Part shown: positions 9,623-18,418 of the stretch, piece after piece
How positions within the stretch are numbered: position 1 is the first letter of the stretch
Layout: every line of letters begins with the position of its first letter
From: Nitrosomonas sp.
GTDB taxonomy: Bacteria > Pseudomonadota > Gammaproteobacteria > Burkholderiales > Nitrosomonadaceae
Reading direction: 5' to 3'
DNA length: 64,000 bases
NCBI GenBank assembly: GCA_016703745.1
Contig: JADJBK010000006.1
Coordinates: forward strand, 2,442,178-2,506,177
Notes under the pieces: model-generated
Told to the model about the DNA's origin: nothing
Databases searched by the model: none
What the model saw: the letters and a program-made list of their open reading frames with translations, nothing else
Made by a program: the position numbers and the translations under genes

Positions 9623-11152
9623 CTACAGGTTTTTGCGGGATGCCGAAAATACCATGATGCCACCTGTTAGCAATAGCAGGCCGATCAGACTCAGGACCGG
9701 TCCGTTGCCATACCGTACGTACGGAGTGCTGCCACTGAACCCCTGTACTTCCCCATTTAGCACGCCGGTCGTAAACATTTCCAGCGTTTGTAGCACCTGG
9801 CCACGTTCATTTATGATTGCGGTGACACCTGTATTGGTGGCGCGAAGCATGTAGCGTCCGGTTTCGAGTGCGCGCATTTGCGAAATCTGTAAATGCTGCC
9901 AGGGGCCGATTGACTGCCCAAACCAGGCGTCGTTGCTGACATTTACCAGTAGTTCGGCTTCGGGTAGTTGCCAGATGATTTCTTCACCAAATACGTCTTC
10001 ATAACAGATATTGATCGCCACTTGTCTGCCCGCAAGCTGCATCGGCTGCTGGTTTTTGCTGCCACGGGAAAAATCTGATAATGGGATATTCAGCACCTCG
10101 ACAATACGCCCAAATACTGGTTTTAGTGGAATATATTCTCCAAATGGAACCAAATGATGCTTGCGGTATTTTTGTTCGGGTGATGTTCCAAAACTAAACA
10201 TCGTATTGTAATACTCGCCATCAGTTGCCCCCCGTTCCACCATACCAATCAGTACATCTCCCTGATTGCGTCGGGCATGATCTGCGAAAATCGATCGATA
10301 TGAGGCGGGTAATTCTTCGCTGAACAATGGAAACGAGATTTCAGGCGTGATGATCAGCTGGGTCGAGCTCTCATTCACCAGCTGCAGGTAAGTCTGCAAA
10401 GACGTCAGTGTGTGATCGGGGCGCCATTTTAGATCCTGCGAAATATTGCCCTGTAGCAGGCTTACCTTGATAGGTTCACCGGATGGCGTAACCCAGCTGA
10501 CCTGATGTAATCCCCATCCGACTAACCAGATTGCAATCAGTGGCAGACCAAATTTCCAGTTTCGCCATCGTTCCTGCCAGCAGGCTAGCCATGAAGCGGT
10601 CAATACCAGCAAGAAAGAAACGCCGTATACGCCAATAATTGATGCAAAACCGGATAGCGGACTGGCCGGTGCCTGAGAGTAACCGACTGCCAGCCATGGA
10701 AAACCGGTAAATAGCACACCCCGTAACCATTCACTTAATGTCCAGAGAGCAGCAATGATCCACGGCCAAACCAGTGGTCTGCGCAAAGCAGCAATACTGG
10801 CAATACCGGCAGCCAGGCCGGGAAATAGGGAAAGATAGATGCATAGTAGTATCAGCGCAATGATTGCGAGTGGCGGTGGCATACTTCCAAAATCATGTAG
10901 GCTGATGTAGAGCCAGCTTACACCCACGCCAAATAATCCCATGGCAAAACTGAAACTGATCAAGATTGTCTGAAAAGAGGAGGTGGTTTGACGCAGTAAT
11001 ATGCTCAGCAATGCCAATGTGAGCAGTGGTAGCGGATAAAAATAGAGTGGTGCAAAACCTGGCACTGTCAGGACACCAAGCAGACAGGCGGATAAAAGTT
11101 TTGAGATGGGTTTCAAATTAGTCTGGTTAAACAAAAATTCTTGCACCCTCAA
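9623..11152 (-). CDS. lnt: Apolipoprotein N-acyltransferase
   Basis: Lnt transfers the third acyl chain to the N-terminal cysteine of lipoproteins in the inner membrane. The 509-residue protein has several N-terminal transmembrane segments (to about 220), then a carbon-nitrogen-hydrolase domain facing the periplasm, and a final membrane helix (about 480-500). The catalytic triad can be placed at Glu271 (TPEISFP), Lys331 (KHHLVPFGEY) and Cys383 (NICYEDVFG). In many Proteobacteria lnt follows corC; here it has moved next to glyQS. Confidence 0.95.
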   Translation of the reverse strand: MRVQEFLFNQTNLKPISKLLSACLLGVLTVPGFAPLYFYPLPLLTLALLSILLRQTTSSFQTILISFSFAMGLFGVGVSWLYISLHDFGSMPPPLAIIALILLCIYLSLFPGLAAGIASIAALRRPLVWPWIIAALWTLSEWLRGVLFTGFPWLAVGYSQAPASPLSGFASIIGVYGVSFLLVLTASWLACWQERWRNWKFGLPLIAIWLVGWGLHQVSWVTPSGEPIKVSLLQGNISQDLKWRPDHTLTSLQTYLQLVNESSTQLIITPEISFPLFSEELPASYRSIFADHARRNQGDVLIGMVERGATDGEYYNTMFSFGTSPEQKYRKHHLVPFGEYIPLKPVFGRIVEVLNIPLSDFSRGSKNQQPMQLAGRQVAINICYEDVFGEEIIWQLPEAELLVNVSNDAWFGQSIGPWQHLQISQMRALETGRYMLRATNTGVTAIINERGQVLQTLEMFTTGVLNGEVQGFSGSTPYVRYGNGPVLSLIGLLLLTGGIMVFSASRKNL

Positions 11153-11177
11153 TTGACTTGGAGATTATCTGATTGAT

Positions 11178-11546
11178 CTACCATTTGCCAAGCTCCACCA
11201 CAATCTTGACCGGAAGATAAAGCAATACGATAACAATAAAAATATAGCCTGCAAATACAAGCGGGTTTTCCAGAAAACTATCTCTTAGTGTTTTTTGTTT
11301 TCCGGCTTGTTTCAGTCTGGCATATTCTGCACGAATACGTTGGGTGCGTGCTATCTGATAAGCATCCAGCAACTCTTTGGCTTCTGAATAACGTGAGTCA
11401 TCTTGAAGCCAAAGTGCCGGTAATGAAATGCCCCAGTTGCCGGCGGATGTTTCATAGTACTCAATTTGCTTTTCTGTCAGCAGCGCGCGGATCTCATCTG
11501 CTTCATCATCTGGTACCCCTCGTAGTTTAAATAGGAGTTTAGACAT
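11178..11546 (-). CDS. Small membrane protein of unknown function (DUF6164-like)
   Basis: The 122-residue protein has a soluble N-terminal part starting MSKLLFKLRGVPDDE, a basic helical middle, and one C-terminal transmembrane helix (about 97-115). I recall similar short proteins in Proteobacteria grouped as DUF6164, with an N-terminal fold like signal-transducing PII/DUF2007-type domains, but this assignment is from memory. It precedes lnt by 25 bases. No catalytic residues are evident and no function is proposed. Confidence 0.75.
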   Translation of the reverse strand: MSKLLFKLRGVPDDEADEIRALLTEKQIEYYETSAGNWGISLPALWLQDDSRYSEAKELLDAYQIARTQRIRAEYARLKQAGKQKTLRDSFLENPLVFAGYIFIVIVLLYLPVKIVVELGKW

Positions 11547-11599
11547 TGCTGGAGAAAATAATTTATATTGTAGGGTAGAAGTTACGGTAATGTAGATAC

Positions 11600-11628
11600 A
11601 ACAAAGCCGCCCATAAGGCGGCTTTGTT
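11600..11628 (-). terminator. Strong GC-rich stem-loop after rpsI
   Basis: AACAAAGCCGCC (11600-11611) pairs perfectly with GGCGGCTTTGTT (11617-11628) over a 5-nt loop. It lies 14 bases past the rpsI stop on the reverse strand and ends in a mixed T-rich sequence, so it fits the terminator of the rplM-rpsI operon. Confidence 0.8.
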
Positions 11629-11641
11629 GATGAGACCAGGC

Positions 11642-12034
11642 TTAACGTTTTGAGAATTGCTTGCGTCGGCGAGCTTTGCGGAAGCCAACTTTCTTCCGTT
11701 CCACTTCACGTGCATCGCGTGTAACAAGCCCAGCCTTCTTTAGAACTGGCTTAAGGGTTTCATCGTAATCAATAAGTGCGCGCGTAATACCGTGGCGAAC
11801 AGCGCCAGCCTGACCAGATTCACCGCCACCATGTATGTTGACCATGATATCAAGGTTATTGGTATTGCCGGTCAGTTCAAGGGGTTGCCGCACCACCATG
11901 CGTCCTGTTTCTCGTGAGAAATACTCATCTATGGGCTTACGGTTCACGGTAATAATACCTGTTCCAGATTTGATGAAAACTCGTGCGACAGCGCTCTTTC
12001 TGCGTCCGGTACCGTAATTATATTGGATTGCCAT
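11642..12034 (-). CDS. rpsI: 30S ribosomal protein S9 (uS9)
   Basis: The 130-residue product has the S9 fold signatures [14 protein letters not shown] at the start and the strongly basic C-terminal tail ending KQFSKR, which reaches the ribosomal P site. It follows rplM by 14 bases in the universally conserved rplM-rpsI order and ends just before a stem-loop terminator. Confidence 0.99.
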   Translation of the reverse strand: MAIQYNYGTGRRKSAVARVFIKSGTGIITVNRKPIDEYFSRETGRMVVRQPLELTGNTNNLDIMVNIHGGGESGQAGAVRHGITRALIDYDETLKPVLKKAGLVTRDAREVERKKVGFRKARRRKQFSKR

Positions 12035-12048
12035 AAGTGGTTTGGTTG

Positions 12049-12483
12049 TTATGTATTAATTTCAAGAGATTGTGGTTGTTGAGCGGCGTGGGGATGCGTA
12101 TTTCCGGCATAAAGTTTCAGTTTTTTAAGCATGGCGTATCCAAGAGGACCCTTGGGGAGCATGCCCTTAACAGCCTTTTGTAGTGGTCTGTCAGGAAAGC
12201 GCGCGTGCATCTTGCGGAAAGTGGTTTCGTAAATGCCGCCTGGATAACCGCTATGGCGATAATACTTTTTGTCTTCAGCTTTATTTCCTGTCACTCGCAG
12301 CTTGTCAACATTGATCACCACAATGTAATCGCCCGTATCCACATGCGGCGTATAAATCGGTTTATGTTTTCCGCGCAGGCGGTGGGCGATGGCCGCAGCC
12401 AATCTGCCCAAAACTTTGTCGGTTGCATCAACCACAAACCATTCGTGATTGACTTCATGTGGCTTGGCAGAAAAGGTCTTCAC
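12049..12483 (-). CDS. rplM: 50S ribosomal protein L13 (uL13)
   Basis: The 144-residue product contains the L13 signatures [15 protein letters not shown] and HSGYPGG, plus the [10 protein letters not shown] motif. It is first in the rplM-rpsI operon. The roughly 90 bases upstream, before the rluD stop codon, are expected to carry its promoter. Confidence 0.99.
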   Translation of the reverse strand: MKTFSAKPHEVNHEWFVVDATDKVLGRLAAAIAHRLRGKHKPIYTPHVDTGDYIVVINVDKLRVTGNKAEDKKYYRHSGYPGGIYETTFRKMHARFPDRPLQKAVKGMLPKGPLGYAMLKKLKLYAGNTHPHAAQQPQSLEINT

Positions 12484-12576
12484 TACTGATTTTCCTTTGG
12501 GTACAAAAATGAAGCGCGATTATCAACCAGCACCATGAAAATGTCAATCTTCTGAAGGAGTCTTGTCAAGCACCCA

Positions 12577-13587
12577 TCAGACAGATCTTAGTCTTTTCAA
12601 TAAATCGGCAATGTCATCCGGTATGGGTGAATTCCACTGCATCCATTGTCCGGTCTGTGGGTGGTTCAGCTCAAGTTGTTGTGCGTGTAACGCCTGTCTT
12701 GGAAATTGCAAAATCGTTTCAGCCAGATGAGCATCGGTTAGGCTGGGAATTTTTCCACCATAGACAGGATCCCCTATTAACGAATGACCAATTGCGCGTA
12801 AGTGAACGCGTATTTGGTGCGTACGTCCGGTTTCCAGGCTGCAGCGCAGCAGTGTATATGCTGAGAAATTTTCCAGAATATGGTAGTAAGTTCGTGCAGG
12901 CTTGCCGTTTTCGATAACCGTCATCCGTGTCCGCTGTCTGGGGTGTCTGCCAATGGGCGCATCCACTACCCCATCTTTTTTGATATTACCCAGCACAATT
13001 GCCAGGTAATCTCTTTTTACAGATCGTTGCTGTAATTGCCTGACTAGGTTGAGCTGTGATTCAATGGTTTTGGCAACAACAAGTAATCCAGATGTTTGCT
13101 TATCCAGGCGATGAACAATACCCGCTCGGGGGACGTGGTTGAGTTGCTCTGCATGATTGAGCAGTGCATTAAGCATGGTGCCCTGCCAGTTGCCGTTTCC
13201 CGGGTGAACGACGAGCCCGGCAGGCTTGTCGATTACCAGCAGCTGATTGTCCTCGTATACAATATTTAGCGGTATCGCTTCAGGATAATGGCAGTGGTTT
13301 GCATCGATCAGGTTGGGGAAAATCCGGATTTTCTCACCCCCCCATATTTTCTGCCGGGTATTGGCAATCATGCCGTCTATACTGACGCGGTCCTGTTTAA
13401 TCCATTCTTGCAGCCTGCTGCGTGACCATTGTGGTAATAAATGAGCCAGGACCTGATCAAGACGCAGGCCAGCAGTGCTTTCGGGAGCATCCAGATCAAG
13501 CGTATCGCTATCCCGTTCAGTTGGCGTGGAAAGTGTTTGCTTTGCGTTATAATTCACGTGGTGAGGTTTGCGTCTGATATGACTCAT
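12577..13587 (-). CDS. rluD: 23S rRNA pseudouridine synthase RluD
   Basis: RluD makes pseudouridines 1911, 1915 and 1917 in helix 69 of 23S rRNA. The protein has an S4 RNA-binding domain (about residues 40-100 of the short form) and the RluA-family core with catalytic Asp in HRLDKQTSGLLV. A longer frame opens at 13731, but that extension overlaps the leuC start, lacks family similarity and would leave no room for promoters. The ATG at 13587 (MSHIRRK) is preferred. It is divergent from leuC. Confidence 0.93.
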   Translation of the reverse strand: MSHIRRKPHHVNYNAKQTLSTPTERDSDTLDLDAPESTAGLRLDQVLAHLLPQWSRSRLQEWIKQDRVSIDGMIANTRQKIWGGEKIRIFPNLIDANHCHYPEAIPLNIVYEDNQLLVIDKPAGLVVHPGNGNWQGTMLNALLNHAEQLNHVPRAGIVHRLDKQTSGLLVVAKTIESQLNLVRQLQQRSVKRDYLAIVLGNIKKDGVVDAPIGRHPRQRTRMTVIENGKPARTYYHILENFSAYTLLRCSLETGRTHQIRVHLRAIGHSLIGDPVYGGKIPSLTDAHLAETILQFPRQALHAQQLELNHPQTGQWMQWNSPIPDDIADLLKRLRSV

Positions 13588-13729
13588 TATTTGCTTCGGT
13601 TTTTGAAATGGGGCTGGAATTTCATTGCTTTTGGCGCGTGGTTGTTCTGAAAAATCCAGGCGACTGTAATCTTCTACTATAAAAGTATTCCTGAAAGTCT
13701 GGGTGGTTATCTGGGTTAAAATTGAAGTC

Positions 13730-15133
13730 ATGAAAACGCTGTACGATAAATTATGGGAAAGTCATGTTGTGCATGCAGAGTCAAGTGGTACTGATGCCAC
13801 GGTTCTGTTGTACATCGACCGGCATTTGGTGCATGAGGTGACAAGTCCGCAGGCATTTGAAAGTTTGAGGATAGCTGGGCGCAGGCCATGGCGAACCGGT
13901 TCAATTCTGGCGGTGGCGGATCATAATGTTCCAACAACAGATCGCCGGCACGGTATCAGTGATCCCGTATCGCGCTTACAGGTTGAGACGCTCGATCAGA
14001 ATTGTGATGAATTTGGCATCACTGAATTCAAGATGGATGATCAGCGCCAGGGAATCGTGCATGTGATTGGGCCGGAGCAAGGTGCTACTTTGCCAGGGAT
14101 GACTGTGGTTTGTGGAGACTCTCACACTAGCACACATGGGGCATTTGCCTGTCTGGCCTTTGGTATTGGTACTTCGGAGGTTGAGCACGTGCTGGCAACG
14201 CAGTGTCTTGTGACCAAGAAATCCAAAGCGATGCAGGTGCTGGTGGAAGGTGTGTTGCCCCCGGGTGTGACTGCTAAAGATATTGCCCTCGCAGTAATTG
14301 GCAAAATTGGCACGGCAGGTGGGAATGGATATGCCATTGAATTTGCTGGTAGTGCAATCCGGGCGCTGAGTATGGAAGGACGCATGACGCTGTGTAATAT
14401 GGCAATTGAGGCTGGAGCGCGCGCAGGTATGGTCGCGGTGGATGATGTGACCATCGATTACCTCGGAGATCGACCTTTTGCACCAAAAAATTTGCTATGG
14501 GAGCAGGCAGTAGCTTATTGGCGGACGCTCAGAAGTGATGAAGATGCCTTTTTTGACCAAACGGTAAGATTGGATGCGACCAGGATCAAATCGCAAGTGA
14601 CGTGGGGGACTTCGCCCGAAATGGTTGTGCCAGTGGATGGTCGTGTTCCTGTTCCATCCGATATTGCAGATGTGGTCAAGCGAAATGCTGTTATTCGTGC
14701 GCTTGAATACATGAATCTGCAGCCCAATATGCCCATTACGGAAATCTATCTCGACAAAATTTTTATCGGCTCCTGCACCAACTCGCGTATTGAAGATCTG
14801 CGTGCGGCGGCAGCGGTGGTGGCTGGAAAAAAAATCGCTTCCAACATCAAGCTTGCCATGGTTGTGCCGGGATCGGGTCTGGTAAAATCACAAGCCGAGC
14901 AGGAAGGGTTAGACAGGGTTTTTCTGGAGGCAGGATTTGAGTGGCGTGATCCAGGCTGCTCGATGTGCCTGGCTATGAACGAAGACCGATTGAGTCCAGG
15001 GGAGCGATGCGCTTCTACTTCCAATCGTAATTTTGAAGGCAGGCAGGGTCCAGGTGGAAGAACGCACTTGGTCAGCCCGGTAATGGCAGCGGCAGCGGCT
15101 ATTGCCGGTCATTTTGTTGATATCAGTTCGTAA
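13730..15133 (+). CDS. leuC: 3-isopropylmalate dehydratase large subunit
   Basis: LeuC with LeuD interconverts 2- and 3-isopropylmalate in leucine synthesis through a [4Fe-4S] cluster. The 467-residue product has the aconitase-family motifs [12 protein letters not shown] and [11 protein letters not shown] and the CSMC pair that bind the cluster. The start at 13730 ([10 protein letters not shown]) matches the family; an upstream GTG-like extension to 13703 is not conserved and would overlap the rluD leader. It opens the leuC-ecn-leuD-leuB-asd set. Confidence 0.98.
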   Translation: MKTLYDKLWESHVVHAESSGTDATVLLYIDRHLVHEVTSPQAFESLRIAGRRPWRTGSILAVADHNVPTTDRRHGISDPVSRLQVETLDQNCDEFGITEFKMDDQRQGIVHVIGPEQGATLPGMTVVCGDSHTSTHGAFACLAFGIGTSEVEHVLATQCLVTKKSKAMQVLVEGVLPPGVTAKDIALAVIGKIGTAGGNGYAIEFAGSAIRALSMEGRMTLCNMAIEAGARAGMVAVDDVTIDYLGDRPFAPKNLLWEQAVAYWRTLRSDEDAFFDQTVRLDATRIKSQVTWGTSPEMVVPVDGRVPVPSDIADVVKRNAVIRALEYMNLQPNMPITEIYLDKIFIGSCTNSRIEDLRAAAAVVAGKKIASNIKLAMVVPGSGLVKSQAEQEGLDRVFLEAGFEWRDPGCSMCLAMNEDRLSPGERCASTSNRNFEGRQGPGGRTHLVSPVMAAAAAIAGHFVDISS

Positions 15134-15163
15134 TTTAATATTCCATTTCGGAGGAGTTTACCC

Positions 15164-15292
15164 ATGAAAAATAACTACTTATTGCTCTCGTTGTTGGTCC
15201 TGATGTTATCGCTGTCAGCTTGTAATACCATGCAGGGTTTGGGTAAGGATGTGCAGCGGGGTGGTGAAGTAATTGAGAAAACAGCGCAGTAA
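15164..15292 (+). CDS. Entericidin-like small lipoprotein
   Basis: A 42-residue ORF with a strong ribosome binding site (GGAGGAG at 15150-15156) encodes a hydrophobic signal sequence ending in a lipobox LSAC, then a short tail starting NTMQGLGKDVQRGG. This matches the entericidin A/B (EcnA/EcnB) family of tiny cell-envelope lipoproteins. It lies inside the leucine operon between leuC and leuD. This insertion recurs in Betaproteobacteria to my knowledge. Its role here is unknown; in Enterobacteria ecnA/ecnB form an antidote/toxin pair. Confidence 0.88.
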   Translation: MKNNYLLLSLLVLMLSLSACNTMQGLGKDVQRGGEVIEKTAQ

Positions 15293-15317
15293 ACCTAAAC
15301 CGGTTGTGAATGAATAG

Positions 15318-15956
15318 ATGAAGAAATTCGAGCAGTGTCATGGTCTGGTGGTTCCGCTGGATCGTGCTAATGTTGATACCGACGCCATTATTCCCAAGCA
15401 GTTTCTTAAATCAATCAAACGTTCCGGTTTTGGGCAATATTTGTTTGATGAATGGCGGTTTCTTGATCATGGTGAACCGGGGATGACGGTTGCCCAACGC
15501 CAGATCAATCCAGATTTTGTGCTCAATCAACCAAGATACCGGGGTGCAGAAATTCTGCTCGCGCGCGATAATTTTGGTTGTGGATCCAGCCGTGAGCATG
15601 CGCCATGGGCGTTGCAGGATTATGGATTCAAAGTCATCATCACCCCCAGTTTTGCCGATATTTTTTTCAATAATTGTTTCAAAATCGGCTTATTGCCGAT
15701 AGTTCTGGATGAGGCGATTGTAGATCGGCTGATCAAGGAAACGGAGGTGACTACTGGCTATCGTTTGCTCGTGGATCTCCATGCGCAGACTGTCTCTACT
15801 CCTTCGGGTGAGATTCATCATTTTGAGTTAGATGCTTTTCGCAAGCATTGTCTGTTGAATGGTCTGGATGAGATTGGGCAAACTTTGCAACATACTGAAA
15901 AAATCAAAGACTATGAAAAAAAACGGCGGGTGGAGCAGCCCTGGCTATTTTCCTGA
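15318..15956 (+). CDS. leuD: 3-isopropylmalate dehydratase small subunit
   Basis: LeuD is the swivel-domain partner of LeuC. The 212-residue protein shows [17 protein letters not shown] at the N-terminus and the substrate-recognition motif [14 protein letters not shown] in the middle, both diagnostic. It follows the entericidin-like gene by 25 bases and precedes leuB by 15, consistent with one operon. Confidence 0.98.
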   Translation: MKKFEQCHGLVVPLDRANVDTDAIIPKQFLKSIKRSGFGQYLFDEWRFLDHGEPGMTVAQRQINPDFVLNQPRYRGAEILLARDNFGCGSSREHAPWALQDYGFKVIITPSFADIFFNNCFKIGLLPIVLDEAIVDRLIKETEVTTGYRLLVDLHAQTVSTPSGEIHHFELDAFRKHCLLNGLDEIGQTLQHTEKIKDYEKKRRVEQPWLFS

Positions 15957-15971
15957 CAAAAGCGAATCAAA

Positions 15972-17045
15972 ATGAAAATTGCATTACTGGCAGGTGATGG
16001 CATTGGACCGGAAATCATTGCGCAGGCTGAGCGAGTGCTGCTCTTTTTTATTGAAGAGGGGCACAAAATCGAGGTTGAACCCGGTTTGCTAGGTGGGTGT
16101 GCGGTTGATGTTTTTGGTGAGCCTTTTCCATCTGCAACGCAACAGTTGGCTGTCGATGCTGATGCGCTTTTATTGGGCGCGGTTGGTGGGCCACGTTACG
16201 ATTTGTTGCCTCGCAACCAACGCCCGGAACAGGGATTGTTGTCTATTCGCAAGACTCTGAATCTATTTGCTAATTTACGACCTGTCATGCTGTTTTCTGA
16301 ACTGGTGAATGCTTCCACGCTAAAAGCGGAAGTTGTCTCCGGTCTCGATATTCTGATTGTGCGTGAGTTAACGGGCGATATTTATTTTGGACAGCCGCGT
16401 GGTATTGAAATCAGGGAAGGTCAGCGTGTTGGTTTCAATACTATGATTTATTCAGAGTCGGAGATTGCGCGGATAGCGCACGTCGCCTTCCAGGCTGCCC
16501 GCCGACGTAGTGGCAGGTTATGCTCTGTCGATAAAATGAATGTACTGGAATGTACACAACTATGGCGAGATGTTGTCATTGAAACAGCCAAGACTTATCC
16601 GGACGTTACGCTTACGCACATGCTGGTAGATAATGCTGCCATGCAACTGGTGCGGGATCCCGGGCAGTTTGACGTCATAGTGACCGGTAATATTTTTGGC
16701 GATATTCTCTCGGATGAGGCATCCATGTTGACCGGTTCGATCGGCATGCTTCCGTCCGCGTCTCTTGATGAGAATGGCAAGGGGTTATATGAACCGATAC
16801 ATGGATCGGCGCCGGATATTGCCGGCAAAAATATTGCCAATCCGTTGGCTACAATTTTGTCTGTAGCGATGATGATGCGTTATTCCTTTGCTGAAAATCA
16901 GCTGGCTGCCAGAATAGAACATGCGGTACAGCGGGTATTGGCAGAGGGTTGCCGTACAGCTGACATCTTTGAGCCGGGTAAGCGTAAGGTCGGTACGGTT
17001 GAAATGGGTGATGCGGTACTGAGTCATTTGCGAACAGATTGCTAA
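15972..17045 (+). CDS. leuB: 3-isopropylmalate dehydrogenase
   Basis: LeuB oxidatively decarboxylates 3-isopropylmalate with NAD+. The 357-residue product begins [14 protein letters not shown], carries the [10 protein letters not shown] stretch and the metal-binding [14 protein letters not shown] motif, and has the NAD-specific [13 protein letters not shown] loop. Length and motifs are normal. It is third in the leu gene order leuC-leuD-leuB. Confidence 0.98.
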   Translation: MKIALLAGDGIGPEIIAQAERVLLFFIEEGHKIEVEPGLLGGCAVDVFGEPFPSATQQLAVDADALLLGAVGGPRYDLLPRNQRPEQGLLSIRKTLNLFANLRPVMLFSELVNASTLKAEVVSGLDILIVRELTGDIYFGQPRGIEIREGQRVGFNTMIYSESEIARIAHVAFQAARRRSGRLCSVDKMNVLECTQLWRDVVIETAKTYPDVTLTHMLVDNAAMQLVRDPGQFDVIVTGNIFGDILSDEASMLTGSIGMLPSASLDENGKGLYEPIHGSAPDIAGKNIANPLATILSVAMMMRYSFAENQLAARIEHAVQRVLAEGCRTADIFEPGKRKVGTVEMGDAVLSHLRTDC

Positions 17046-17167
17046 AGCTGGTAGTTAAAACTTACGTAATCATCCTTTTTAGGTTCTTCAGAAGACCCAT
17101 GTTGCGAGTATTTCCCACAGGGTTACCTATCAATTAAATTAATCACGATACGGGTTCTAATAATCAA

Positions 17168-18280
17168 ATGAAAAGAGTTGGTTTGGTTGGATGGCGAGGG
17201 ATGGTTGGCTCCGTATTGATGCAGCGGATGCGGGAAGAAAATGATTTTGATCTGATCGAGCCGATATTTTTTTCGACTTCGCAGGCGGGTGGAGCTGCTC
17301 CCGAAATCGGGCGAGCTGCTCCTCCTCTCAGGAGTGCTTTCGATGTCGATGCGCTACGGAAGATGGATATCATCATTTCCTGCCAAGGCGGTGATTATAC
17401 TAATGATGTTTTTGGAAAGCTGCGTGCTGCCGGCTGGGGTGGTTACTGGATTGATGCGGCTTCTACCCTTAGAATGCAGGAAGATGCCGTCATTGTGCTC
17501 GATCCGGTCAATCGTTCCGTCATTGAGAGTGCTTTGCATCGCGGAGTGAAAAATTTTATTGGGGGGAATTGTACAGTCAGTCTGATGCTGATGGCGGTTG
17601 GGGGGTTGTTTGAGCATGATCAGGTTGAATGGGCAAGTATCATGACTTATCAGGCTGCTTCAGGTGCGGGTGCGCAAAATATGCGTGAATTGCTGACCCA
17701 AATGGGGCAGACTTATCAGGTTGCCAAGGATTTGCTGGAAGATCCAGCATCGAATATTCTGGATATTGATCGCCAGGTTTCACAAAAATTACGTGATCAG
17801 AATTTTCCAGCCAAAAACTTTGGCGTGCCGCTGGCTGGCAGCTTGATTCCATGGATTGATCGTGAAGTTGCGCATGGACAAAGCCGCGAAGAATGGAAAG
17901 GCCAGGCTGAAACCAACAAGATACTTGATCATGCTGCCAGTCCGATTCCGGTTGATGGTATTTGTGTACGGGTAGGCGCCATGCGCTGCCATTCGCAGGC
18001 GTTAACAATTAAACTCAAGCAGGATATTCCACTGGATGAGATTGATGACATGATTGCGACAGCTAATGACTGGGTGCGAATCATTCCCAATGAGCGAGAA
18101 ATTACGACTAAAGAACTCACCCCGGTTGCTGTAAACGGTAAGCTGGACATTCATGTCGGCCGTATTCGTAAATTAAATATGGGTGGAGAGTATCTATCGG
18201 CCTTTACAGTAGGGGATCAGTTGTTATGGGGTGCGGCAGAACCATTGCGTCGCATGATGCGGATGATTATCAATGAATAA
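17168..18280 (+). CDS. asd: Aspartate-semialdehyde dehydrogenase
   Basis: Asd reduces aspartyl phosphate to aspartate semialdehyde, the branch point to lysine/diaminopimelate, methionine and threonine. The 370-residue protein has the NADP-binding start [18 protein letters not shown], the active-site Cys in [12 protein letters not shown] and the [15 protein letters not shown] segment. It is of the gammaproteobacterial (long) Asd type. It follows leuB after a 122-base gap without an obvious terminator. Confidence 0.98.
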   Translation: MKRVGLVGWRGMVGSVLMQRMREENDFDLIEPIFFSTSQAGGAAPEIGRAAPPLRSAFDVDALRKMDIIISCQGGDYTNDVFGKLRAAGWGGYWIDAASTLRMQEDAVIVLDPVNRSVIESALHRGVKNFIGGNCTVSLMLMAVGGLFEHDQVEWASIMTYQAASGAGAQNMRELLTQMGQTYQVAKDLLEDPASNILDIDRQVSQKLRDQNFPAKNFGVPLAGSLIPWIDREVAHGQSREEWKGQAETNKILDHAASPIPVDGICVRVGAMRCHSQALTIKLKQDIPLDEIDDMIATANDWVRIIPNEREITTKELTPVAVNGKLDIHVGRIRKLNMGGEYLSAFTVGDQLLWGAAEPLRRMMRMIINE

Positions 18281-18418
18281 GTGCAATGATATTTTTACAG
18301 AAAATTTTTAAATGGAACCGATAAATTAAGCTGATTTAAACAATTAATTCTAATTCCATGTGGCATATTTCGGTGTTAGTATCAAAAAATTATTTTGAGA
18401 AATATCAGGGGTATATGT

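Noticed and set aside
13588..13731. N-terminal extension of rluD
   Set aside because: It has no similarity to RluD, overlaps the leuC start and would remove the divergent promoter region.
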